Source of the DNA: Streptomyces cellostaticus
Lineage (GTDB): Bacteria > Actinomycetota > Actinomycetes > Streptomycetales > Streptomycetaceae
Reading direction: 5' to 3'
NCBI RefSeq assembly: GCF_001513965.1
Contig: NZ_KQ948024.1
Span: forward strand, 1-64,000
DNA: 64,000 bases
The number at the start of each line of letters is the position of its first letter. Position 1 is the first letter of the stretch. Shown here piece after piece: positions 1 through 7,573 of this stretch. The notes under the pieces are model-generated. The model was not told the origin of the DNA. It made no database searches and saw only the letters and a list, made by a program, of their open reading frames with translations. The position numbers were made by a program, and so were the translations under genes.

Positions 1-88
1 ATTGATGGCCACGCCCCCGGACCGGTCGCACGGTCGCGGGGGTATCGCTTTGTGTAGCGATCTGCTCACAGCGTGGGACGGGTCGGGC

Positions 89-94
89 TAGGCT
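89..94 (+). promoter_or_regulatory. Candidate -10 hexamer for the XRE regulator
   Basis: TAGGCT lies about 50 bases upstream of the regulator start and fits the Streptomyces sigma-HrdB -10 pattern TAgnnT. No convincing -35 is visible, so this is only a suggestion. Confidence 0.25.
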
Positions 95-142
95 CGCCAG
101 AGGGTGGCGTGTGACCAGGCGTCTGTCGCAAGGGAGTTAGCC

Positions 143-937
143 ATGAGCAACACGTACGGTGAGTGGCTCAGGCAGCAGCGCGAGGCCGCGGGGTTGACGC
201 AGCAGCAACTGGCCGACATGGCATTCATGACGCGCTCACACATCGCCCATATCGAGGCGGGGAGGCGTGTCCCGTCCAAGGAGGATGCGCGGCGCTTGGA
301 CAAGGCTCTGAACACGGGTGATGTGCTAAGCAGCTTCCTGCCGCAGGAAGACGGAACGATTGCCGACTACTTCGAAGCGGCACGCCAACTCGAACAACAG
401 GCAGTGGTCATCCGCGAGTTCGCGCTGAGCTTCATCCCTGGCATTCTTCAGACGGAAAGGTACGCGCGTGCGGTTCTGGGCACGACATTCCCTCCCCGGA
501 GTGCTGAGGAGCGTGACAGGCACGTCGTCACACGGCTTGAGCGCGCGAAGATCCTTGCCGATCCGGTGGTGCCCGTAGTATGGACACTGTTGGACGAGGC
601 AGCGCTACGTCGCCCGGTCGGCGGCCGGGAAGCCATGACTGAACAGCTCATGCACATCGTCCGCTTGGTCGAGAGCGAGCGAGTACGTGCTCACGTCCTG
701 CCGTTGAGCTTGGGTGTTCACCCGCTCATGCAGAGCATGCTGTCATTGTGGTGGTTCGAGGACCAGCCCCCTGCCGCGTACAGCGAGGGCATGTCCATCG
801 GCAAGGTGCACGACTCCCCTGCCGTGGTCCAGCGGCTCCAAGGCGTCTACGATCTCGCACTGGGCGACGCGGTACCACAGAACGAGTCGGTTGCACTCTT
901 GAGGGCGATTGCGAAGGAATACGGACACAATGACTGA
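143..937 (+). CDS. XRE-family helix-turn-helix regulator with DUF5753 domain
   Basis: This 264-residue protein has an N-terminal Cro/C1-type helix-turn-helix (about residues 5-60, with TQQQLADMA followed by SHIAHIEAGRR). The rest matches the DUF5753 pattern of actinobacterial regulators, including FIPGILQTERYAR. Such proteins usually pair with a small DUF397 protein, and the next gene is exactly that. The WhiJ-like pairs of this kind affect development or antibiotic production; a role here is inference. I chose ATG 143 because AGGGAG lies at 131-136; the open frame extends upstream to 104 without a ribosome site. Base composition is less GC-rich than in the core genes further right, in line with an accessory location. 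Confidence 0.88.
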   Translation: MSNTYGEWLRQQREAAGLTQQQLADMAFMTRSHIAHIEAGRRVPSKEDARRLDKALNTGDVLSSFLPQEDGTIADYFEAARQLEQQAVVIREFALSFIPGILQTERYARAVLGTTFPPRSAEERDRHVVTRLERAKILADPVVPVVWTLLDEAALRRPVGGREAMTEQLMHIVRLVESERVRAHVLPLSLGVHPLMQSMLSLWWFEDQPPAAYSEGMSIGKVHDSPAVVQRLQGVYDLALGDAVPQNESVALLRAIAKEYGHND

Positions 938-1151
938 GCACATCATCCCGGATGCATCCGTAGCGAGCGGCTGGCGCAAGTCGTCGCATAGCGGCAACGA
1001 GTCAGGCAGCTGCATCGAGGTACTGGACGACCACCCATCAGGCGTCCCCGTCCGGGACTCCAAGGTTCCGCATGGCCCTGCGCTGGTCTTCCCGACGGCC
1101 GGATGGTCATCCTTCGTCACAGCAATCAAGAGCAGTGGGTTCCTCGCCTGA
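930..1151 (+). CDS. DUF397 small partner protein
   Basis: This 73-residue protein carries the DUF397 signature: a WRKSSHSG motif near the N terminus, then an acidic ESGSCIEV stretch and VRDSK. DUF397 proteins (BldB is the best known relative) are found beside XRE/DUF5753 regulators and are thought to act with them, sometimes like an antitoxin or anti-regulator. It starts at ATG 930 and overlaps the end of the XRE gene by 8 bases, so the pair is translationally coupled. An upstream in-frame start at 909 is possible but has no ribosome site. Confidence 0.85.
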   Translation: MTEHIIPDASVASGWRKSSHSGNESGSCIEVLDDHPSGVPVRDSKVPHGPALVFPTAGWSSFVTAIKSSGFLA

Positions 1152-1185
1152 GCGCCGCAGCCCACTCCCAGCAGCACCGGGCGCC

Positions 1186-1212
1186 GGCACTGGCACTGGC
1201 ACTGGCACTGGC
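1186..1212 (+). repeat. Short GGCACT tandem repeat
   Basis: Four perfect GGCACT units at 1186-1209 are followed by a partial GGC. It sits in the noncoding stretch after the DUF397 gene and has no assigned role. The rest of 1152-1368 shows no gene I can support. Confidence 0.7.
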
Positions 1213-1368
1213 GGCGTGGCCTAGCGTCCGTAGCAGTCCCGGATCAAGGATGCCAGCCCCACTCCAGCCATCCTTCTTGCCGAGTTTAAGAAGGTTGGCT
1301 GGTTCGCCCATCGCCGCGGCACCCTCATCGAAATAACCTTTCTCTCACCCGCAGAGAGAGGTCCGAAA

Positions 1369-1527
1369 TTGTCAGATCCAGACATCGAAAGATTCCGGCT
1401 CTGGAAATTCATCTTGGTTGCACTGGCCGTTGGGGCTCTCAACGGACCGCCCGCCGCCAGTGAAAATCCGTCTGAGAGTGAGACACACCCTCCCAGGCCA
1501 ATCATTCAAGTGGATCTAAATATCTAG
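1369..1527 (+). CDS. Putative small membrane or secreted peptide (52 aa)
   Basis: A TTG start at 1369 follows a good ribosome site (GAGAGAGG, 1354-1361, 7-base spacing) and opens a 52-codon frame ending TAG at 1527. The peptide has a charged start (SDPDIERFRLWK), one hydrophobic stretch (FILVALAVGAL) and a polar tail, which suits a single membrane segment or an uncleaved signal anchor. A strong hairpin begins one base after the stop, which supports a real transcription unit. I recognise no family. The coding is AT-richer than the Streptomyces norm, as in neighbouring hsdS. Confidence 0.35.
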   Translation: MSDPDIERFRLWKFILVALAVGALNGPPAASENPSESETHPPRPIIQVDLNI

Positions 1528-1570
1528 ATAGCGGCACCGGGGCGGCTGGCAGTCACCCCGGTGCCGCTAT
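1528..1570. terminator. Bidirectional hairpin terminator
   Basis: A perfect 15-bp stem (1528-1542 with 1556-1570) and a 13-base loop separate the small rightward ORF from the leftward hsdS gene, whose stop codon is the next triplet. It probably ends transcription from both sides. Confidence 0.8.
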
Positions 1571-2782
1571 TCACGAAGGAAGAAGATTCACTGAGATGCC
1601 TTGCTGGAGCGTCCGCAGCTTGGCAAGTTCCCACCCCTCACGAGCGACCGCCTCATCACAAGCCGAGAGCGTCGCGACAATTCTACGTTGCTCAGCTAGA
1701 TCCACAGGGAAGTCGATCTCAAGTTCCTGCAGACGTGTGGGATTCACATTAACTTGCTGAACAGCGACGGTAGAGATCGACCTCACTCGCTGCCTGACCA
1801 CGGGATGCATCAACCATTCCACAAGATACTCTGGCAGCAACCTCTCAGTATCCGGCTTCAGCCGAACAAGATAGGAGGCGAATGTCGCACGTGAAAGCTC
1901 GCTCCCCCAAATCCCAGCCTTCCCCACGTGATCGATACTGTTGGTCCGATTGAACAATACGTCACCGCGACGAAGTTCTATGCGACCAGGCACAGGAACA
2001 GGGCAGTACCGGAGATCCGCCAGATCCGGCTTCCCATCCCGGAGGTTATTCATACGAAGGACAGGAATTCCTCGCGGGTCATTGTTCAAGGCCTCAGAGA
2101 TGCCGTATTCAACGAATGGAACTACCTCTCTTAGCGGCAAGCGCATCCAGCCCCCGACTGGAGCAGTTGCGGTAATGGGAGAAAGTTCCTCTAGGGCCAT
2201 ACCTCTACGGATATCACGAGACTTAGCAATCGACTTCTTGAGGCCTCGCTCCATCGCATCTGCGGCCGCGAAAATTTCAACGATTCGCTGTTGCTCCGGC
2301 AACGGAAGATACGGCACCGGCATGGCCTTCAACTGCGATGAGCTGATGGTTGCAAGATTGGTTGTCTGCTTTGCAATCCGCAAAAAGTAGGAACGCCCCG
2401 TGGGGGATGCCAAGTACAAGGCGAGGAAGTCCGGGAGCAGTCGAGATTCGAAGCAACGAACTCTGAACACGTGATTCTGGTGAAGGCACGGGTCAATTCG
2501 CCCGTCCCAAACCGCGCCGCGCCCCAACTTGTCGAAGTCGCCCCCCTCGGTCAGCAGTACGTCGCCCTGCTGCAGACGGAAGCGCTCGATCGAATGCGCC
2601 GGGACACGCACGGTCTTGACGTCGTCCGTAGAGATGTAGCCATCCTGGACATTGGCCACTCGTAGATACGGCAGTTCAACACTCAAGCCACTTGAGACAC
2701 TGCCGCCCAAGGCCACGCCCCCAACCACGTCAGCCAGGCTGTCCAGACGCTGGTACTGGGGTCGCCCGCGCTCAGCTGGCAT
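1571..2782 (-). CDS. hsdS: Type I restriction-modification specificity subunit HsdS
   Basis: This 403-residue protein is the target-recognition subunit of a type I DNA methyltransferase. It has two tandem target-recognition domains, each ending in a conserved helical spacer: the first contains PLPEQQRIVEIF, the second LAEQRRIVATL near the C terminus. The length is normal for HsdS. ATG 2782 is preferred because GGAG lies 7 bases upstream; a TTG six bases earlier is too close to that site. The gene overlaps the end of hsdM by 11 bases, so they are coupled. The coding is much less GC-rich than its neighbours (bases 1921-1980 are 30 of 60 G+C), which suggests recent exchange of the specificity gene. 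Confidence 0.92.
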   Translation of the reverse strand: MPAERGRPQYQRLDSLADVVGGVALGGSVSSGLSVELPYLRVANVQDGYISTDDVKTVRVPAHSIERFRLQQGDVLLTEGGDFDKLGRGAVWDGRIDPCLHQNHVFRVRCFESRLLPDFLALYLASPTGRSYFLRIAKQTTNLATISSSQLKAMPVPYLPLPEQQRIVEIFAAADAMERGLKKSIAKSRDIRRGMALEELSPITATAPVGGWMRLPLREVVPFVEYGISEALNNDPRGIPVLRMNNLRDGKPDLADLRYCPVPVPGRIELRRGDVLFNRTNSIDHVGKAGIWGSELSRATFASYLVRLKPDTERLLPEYLVEWLMHPVVRQRVRSISTVAVQQVNVNPTRLQELEIDFPVDLAEQRRIVATLSACDEAVAREGWELAKLRTLQQGISVNLLPS

Positions 2783-5393
2783 AGCCAAGCTCCTTCAGGA
2801 ACCCATCCAGCGTCGCCGCCGCCTTCTCCCGCCCCGCCCTGATCTCCCGCAACGACACCGCGTACTTGCCCTCCCACACCCCATACGCCTCGGCCAACTC
2901 CCGCCTCCGACGTACCACATGCCCGTCCAGCTTCCCGAGAAGGTCATTGCGCAGCAAATCCAGCACCACCCGCCGCTCCCCCTCCGGCCCCAACGCCTCC
3001 CGCTCCCGGAACAGTCTCGGCGGCTCCTCGCCCAGCTTGGGCTGCTCACCAGGCGCCCGCTCGAACCAAAAGTCCGCCTCAAGCCGCTTGATCAGCGCGC
3101 CCACCTTCGCGCGTTCCTTCTTCACTGAGGTCAGCTCCGCCAACTGCTCTACGCTCAGAGCGACTTCCTCGCGTGTGACGGCGTCCTCGTCACGTTCATC
3201 ACCGTCACCCTCTTCCGAGGTCTCCGGCTCCGCGTTCAGTTCCTTCCACCGCGCGTCCAGCTCCGCCTTCCGCGCGTCCGCCGCCGCCAGCTCCTCCAGG
3301 AAGTCAGGGGCGATGGCCGCGACCACCTTGTGGTCGTACGCCTGCCGCCGCTCAGCCGCAGTCCGCTTCCGCAGCTTCTTCGACTTCGGGTCCTGCTCAG
3401 GCGCCAGCATCGTCTCGACGTTCTCGACCCAGCCGTCCACGACACCCGCGAACCCGTTCTCCGACAGTGCGAGCAGGTCGTACTTGGCCTCGTACCACCA
3501 GCCGGCCACCGCTCCCGCCAGCGCGTACCGATCCAGCAGGCCGACGCCGCCCAACTGCTCCACGAACGACTCGATCAGCGACCCCCGCACGGCCATCAGC
3601 GCTGCCTTGCGCTCCGAGGGCGTCAGGTCCGCGAGGCGTTCCGGTGTCGCCGCCACCGCCTCCAGCTGCCGCGCCTCCGCCGCCCACCACTTGTCGAACG
3701 CCGTCCGCAGCGCGTCCTCGCTCGGCCCGGCCAGCTCCGCCAGCCTTGCCGCGTCCGGCCGCTGCCCCTCCGGCAGAAAGTCCACGTACTTTTCGTCCAC
3801 GGGGTCCCGCTCCGCGAACAGATCGGTCAGCTTGATCTCGTACGAGTCGAGCAGCTCCTTCTTCGCCTCGATCTCCTCGCGCGGTACGCCGCCCACCAGG
3901 TGCGCCCGAACGTCCTGCGGCTCCGGCGGCGGCGTGTTGTCCACGTAGCGGCGGATGTTGAGGTTGTAGTCGTTGGTGCGCAGCTCCTCAAGGGGTACGG
4001 CCCGCGAGAAGCCCGGCACCTTCGCGTACGTACGGAAGGTGGAGGTGATCTTTTCGGCGTGCTCGGGCAGCAGCACGTTCTGCGCGCGTTCCGCGTGGAA
4101 TTCGCGGTCGGCGTTGATGAACAGCACCTTGTGCTCGCGCCTCGGGTCCACTTCCTTCTTCCTGCCCGGTGGGCGCAGGACCAGGATGCAGGCCGGGATG
4201 CCCGTGCCGTAGAAGAGGTTCGGGGCGAGGCCGATGACCGCCTCGATCGCGTCCTCCTCGATGAGCTTCGCCCGGATCTCCTGTTCGCCGCCGCCCCGGA
4301 ACAGCACACCGTGCGGCATGACCGTGATCACCATGCCGCCGTGCCGACTCGGGCCACCGTCCAGCCTGGTCTCCCACAGCATGTGCTGGAGGAACATCAG
4401 GTCGGCCTTGCCGCGCTCACTCGTCGTTCCGTACGTCGTGCGCTGCGTGCCGAACGCAAGGTCGCTGAGCACGTAGTCCATGGAGAACGGCGGATTGCTG
4501 AGCACTCCGTCGAAACGGTCCGCGTCCGACTTCGGCACATGCGCCGGCTCGGCCAGCGTGTCCCCAGTGTGCAGGTCGAAGCGCCGCACCCCGTGCAGGA
4601 CCATGTTCATCGTCGACATGATCCATGAGCCGCTGTTGGCGTCCTGACCTGCGAAGAACATGTCCGACGTGTCGCCGCCGTGCTCCTCCACGTATTCCTT
4701 GGCGTGGATGAGCATGCCGCCCGAGCCGACGCAGGGGTCGTAGATCCGCATGCCCTGCTTGGGGCCGAGCAGCTCGACCATCATGCGGACCACGGCGCGC
4801 GGGGTGTAGAACTCGCCGCCCTTGCGGCCCGCCGAGTCCGCGAATTCCTTGATCAGGTACTCGTAAGCGGCACCGATCAGGTCCGGGAACTCGAAGTCGT
4901 CCGTACGCAGCCGGATGCGACCGAAGTGCGCGATGAGCAGTTTCAGCCGCTGGTCGGCGAGTTTCGCCGCGCCCGCAGCCGCGCCGGAGCCACCGATACG
5001 GTTGAAGTCGAGGTGGTCGAAGAGGCCCTTGAGCTTGGCGTTCTGGCCTTCCAGCGCCTGCAGGGCCGGACGCAGTCTGTCCTCGGTGATGTTGTGGGTG
5101 GCCGACGAGATCCACTTCCAGCGGGCGTTCCTCGGCACAAACAGCACATCGCGCTGGCTGTACTCGGACTCCTGCTCCAGGAAGCCGGCCAGCATCTCGT
5201 CCGCGAGCCCCAGCTCTTTGGCCGCGTACTCCTTGATCTGCTCCCGCGCCGCCTCGAACTCGTCATTGGCCCGCTTCAGGAAGAGCAGACCGAAGATGTA
5301 GTCCTTGTACTCCGAGGCGTCCATCGTCCCCCGGAGGATGTCAGCGGCGGCGAACAGATGCCGCTCCAGCTGCGCGAGCGTGAGCTTGGCCAC
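2772..5393 (-). CDS. hsdM: Type I modification methyltransferase HsdM with long C-terminal extension
   Basis: This 873-residue protein has an N-terminal HsdM helical domain (about 1-150) and an N6-adenine methyltransferase core, with SAM motif DPCVGSGG at residues 219-226 and catalytic NPPF at 300-303. Typical HsdM is about 500 residues. Here about 300 more follow, rich in charged, probably helical and coiled-coil sequence with an acidic segment (SEEGDGDERDEDA). With HsdS it should methylate a bipartite adenine target. No HsdR endonuclease is present in the window. The start is GTG 5393, with AGGGAG about 7 bases upstream. The gene is GC-rich, unlike hsdS. Confidence 0.93.
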   Translation of the reverse strand: MAKLTLAQLERHLFAAADILRGTMDASEYKDYIFGLLFLKRANDEFEAAREQIKEYAAKELGLADEMLAGFLEQESEYSQRDVLFVPRNARWKWISSATHNITEDRLRPALQALEGQNAKLKGLFDHLDFNRIGGSGAAAGAAKLADQRLKLLIAHFGRIRLRTDDFEFPDLIGAAYEYLIKEFADSAGRKGGEFYTPRAVVRMMVELLGPKQGMRIYDPCVGSGGMLIHAKEYVEEHGGDTSDMFFAGQDANSGSWIMSTMNMVLHGVRRFDLHTGDTLAEPAHVPKSDADRFDGVLSNPPFSMDYVLSDLAFGTQRTTYGTTSERGKADLMFLQHMLWETRLDGGPSRHGGMVITVMPHGVLFRGGGEQEIRAKLIEEDAIEAVIGLAPNLFYGTGIPACILVLRPPGRKKEVDPRREHKVLFINADREFHAERAQNVLLPEHAEKITSTFRTYAKVPGFSRAVPLEELRTNDYNLNIRRYVDNTPPPEPQDVRAHLVGGVPREEIEAKKELLDSYEIKLTDLFAERDPVDEKYVDFLPEGQRPDAARLAELAGPSEDALRTAFDKWWAAEARQLEAVAATPERLADLTPSERKAALMAVRGSLIESFVEQLGGVGLLDRYALAGAVAGWWYEAKYDLLALSENGFAGVVDGWVENVETMLAPEQDPKSKKLRKRTAAERRQAYDHKVVAAIAPDFLEELAAADARKAELDARWKELNAEPETSEEGDGDERDEDAVTREEVALSVEQLAELTSVKKERAKVGALIKRLEADFWFERAPGEQPKLGEEPPRLFREREALGPEGERRVVLDLLRNDLLGKLDGHVVRRRRELAEAYGVWEGKYAVSLREIRAGREKAAATLDGFLKELGYAS

Positions 5394-5515
5394 GTACGAC
5401 TCCCTACGACCTGAGTGACGTAGGAACCCTACGGCCGCCGCGGTCCATACCGAAATCCGCTTACCGGTGTCGGTCGGGATTCACGCCCGCCCAGAACAGC
5501 AACTCACCGAGGCGG

Positions 5516-6193
5516 TCAGTACGAGGCTATTCCGAGCCCTTGCTCCACGAATTCGTACACATCGGTGTACGGGTCACGATTCACGAGGGCCACGTGATCG
5601 CCGTGTTGCCCGTTCATCTGGAGCGCGCGCTTCCTCGCGTCCTGGTAGCCCCCGGTGATCTGGTGCGGCAGTACCAGTTTGATGTTCGCCGCGTCCTTCG
5701 GCGTTCTCGCGAACGGCAGCCTCGTCGTCACCTGACCGCAGACCCCGCCGAACGTACCGGTCACCGGCTTGTGGTGCAGCAGGCGCCAGACCTCGAAGCA
5801 GGGGTGGGAGAAGGCGACCCGGACGTCTCCTTCGCGTGCCTGCTTCAGCGCGGTCTCGATGCCCTCGTGCTCATCCCGGTCGAAGAGGCACCAGACCTGT
5901 GGGAGGTACTTCTTCTCCAGCCCGCTGCGCTTCGCCTGCCGCTGCTCGTCCCGCATGAGTCTGACCGCCGCCTCGACCAGCTTGAGCGGCTTGCGCTGGG
6001 AACCTGGGGCGGAGGCGTTCGCGATGCGCACCTCCACGGTCATGGCCGGGTCTGCCGGAACGCCATGCTGCTTGATGATCTCTATGTACGAGGGTTCGGT
6101 GACCAACCCCTCGGTGAAGACGTGGACGACCCTCTTGCGCCGCCCGCGACGCTGCGCCGGCCCCAGCGAGTCCTTGCCCCTCGTCTTCGCCAT
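5516..6193 (-). CDS. rloB: RloB-like protein, TOPRIM-type
   Basis: This 225-residue protein matches the RloB family, named for restriction-linked ORFs found inside type I loci. Visible motifs are TEGLVTEPSY at residues 27-36, an acidic FDRDEH at 104-109 and SHPCFEVWRLLH at 129-140. The early glutamate and later DxD resemble a TOPRIM nuclease fold, like the partner of ATPase defence systems such as PARIS; nuclease activity is inference. Its ATG overlaps the stop of the upstream ATPase gene by one base (TGATG), so they form one operon. A 122-bp gap separates it from hsdM, which may have its own promoter there. Confidence 0.82.
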   Translation of the reverse strand: MAKTRGKDSLGPAQRRGRRKRVVHVFTEGLVTEPSYIEIIKQHGVPADPAMTVEVRIANASAPGSQRKPLKLVEAAVRLMRDEQRQAKRSGLEKKYLPQVWCLFDRDEHEGIETALKQAREGDVRVAFSHPCFEVWRLLHHKPVTGTFGGVCGQVTTRLPFARTPKDAANIKLVLPHQITGGYQDARKRALQMNGQHGDHVALVNRDPYTDVYEFVEQGLGIASY

Positions 6194-7455
6194 CAGCCCT
6201 GCTCCACCTCGGTCTCGGCGTGCTCCTGGTCGGCCAGCAGGCGCCGGGCGATCTGTCCCTCCAAGAGAGACGGGACTGCTCCGAAGGCTCCTGCCAGGTA
6301 CGACCTCATCAAGTCCTCGTCCTCCCCGGGGGATGCCGCGGTCAACGGATAGAGCTCCGTGGCTCCGTCCTTGTCCTTTTCTGTCAGCCACACCTGGTCG
6401 GGTTCCAGCAGCCGCCCACCACTCGGTGTGGTGAGCACTGACGGGTCGTGCGAGGTGAAGAGCAGCTGTGCGCCGTGCGGATTGGCCAACGGGTCGTGAA
6501 AGAGCCGAACGACTTCGGCGGCGAAGCGTGGGTGCAGGCTGGCATCCAGTTCGTCGACCAGGAGCACCGCGCCCTCGTCGAGGGCGAGCAGCAATGGGCC
6601 GAGGAGGGCGAACCAGGACCGGGTTCCCAACGACTCCGTCTGCCAGTCGAAGGCGACCTCGCCCGTGGCCGAGCTGTGGACCAGCTTCACCGTCGCCCGG
6701 CCCTTGCCGTCGTCGACCACTTCGGTTCCGGTGATGCCGAGGTCGGCCACGCGCAATAGTTCTTCGATGCGACGTGCCCGGGCTCCGGAAAGCTCCTGCC
6801 TGGTGAACGCCTCGCGCTGTGCCCGTTCGTCCTCCGGATTGATCAGCCAGAGATTGCGGCGGAACCAATGGAAGAGGGGGGACAGCTGCGGGTGATTGTC
6901 CGTCCCCGCAGTGGAGAGCAGTAGTGCGTTCGGACGGGTACGCCGAGCAAGTTGCGCACGGTCTTTGACCCGGTTGCCCGGCCACTCGTACACCTCTGCC
7001 CGCGAAGCGTCCCGGTCGAGCCACACCTGGCGGTGACCGCGCGGGTAACTGTGCAGCCATTCGGCTTCGACGCGGGTCCGCCCCAGCTCGAAGCCGTAGG
7101 TCCAGCGAACGCCGTCGAGTACGAAGTCGACCTCGAAGAAACTGGGCTCGGCCTCCGCCTCCGGGTCCAGTGCGAAGACGTGGCGCCGAGTACCGTCGTA
7201 CGCGGCCCAGCGGGCGTAGGAATTGATCACGGCGTTGCGCATGTCGACCAGCGCAGCCAGTACGTTCGACTTGCCGGAGGCGTTGGCCCCGAAGATGCCT
7301 GCCAGCGGGAACACGGCGATGGACTTGCCGCCCGCGAGCTTCACCTCTCGAGCCGCGCCGCGTTCACCGCCGGGCTCACCCTCGGGCGCCACGAAGGACA
7401 GCTCCTGCTCTTCGTGCAAGGACCGCACGTTCGCGACACGGAACCTGAGCAGCAT
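6193..7455 (-). CDS. rloA: RloA-like AAA/ABC-type ATPase
   Basis: This 420-residue ATPase belongs to the AAA_15/AAA_21 group of SMC/ABC-like proteins. It has Walker A FGANASGKSN at residues 55-64, an ABC-signature-like SLGTRS near 275-280, Walker B VLLVDELDASLHP at 297-309 and an H-loop TSHD at 334-337. RloA proteins accompany RloB and type I restriction genes. The likely role is a sensor or effector ATPase of phage defence; this is inference from context. It starts at ATG 7455 behind a strong AGGAGG site and is the first gene of the rloA-rloB unit. Its promoter should lie in 7456-7573. Confidence 0.85.
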   Translation of the reverse strand: MLLRFRVANVRSLHEEQELSFVAPEGEPGGERGAAREVKLAGGKSIAVFPLAGIFGANASGKSNVLAALVDMRNAVINSYARWAAYDGTRRHVFALDPEAEAEPSFFEVDFVLDGVRWTYGFELGRTRVEAEWLHSYPRGHRQVWLDRDASRAEVYEWPGNRVKDRAQLARRTRPNALLLSTAGTDNHPQLSPLFHWFRRNLWLINPEDERAQREAFTRQELSGARARRIEELLRVADLGITGTEVVDDGKGRATVKLVHSSATGEVAFDWQTESLGTRSWFALLGPLLLALDEGAVLLVDELDASLHPRFAAEVVRLFHDPLANPHGAQLLFTSHDPSVLTTPSGGRLLEPDQVWLTEKDKDGATELYPLTAASPGEDEDLMRSYLAGAFGAVPSLLEGQIARRLLADQEHAETEVEQG

Positions 7456-7573
7456 GCTGTCCTCCTCTCAGTGCTCAGAGTAATCGTCGCCTCTGACATC
7501 AGTCCGGCCTGGTACGGCTGTGGCCTCAGGGAACATACCGTCCATCCGAGGTGGCAGGCAGCCGGACGAGTGA

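Noticed and set aside
1103..1336. 77-residue rightward frame after the DUF397 gene
   Set aside because: It is built from the GGCACT tandem repeat and a Pro/Ser-rich tail with no ribosome site.
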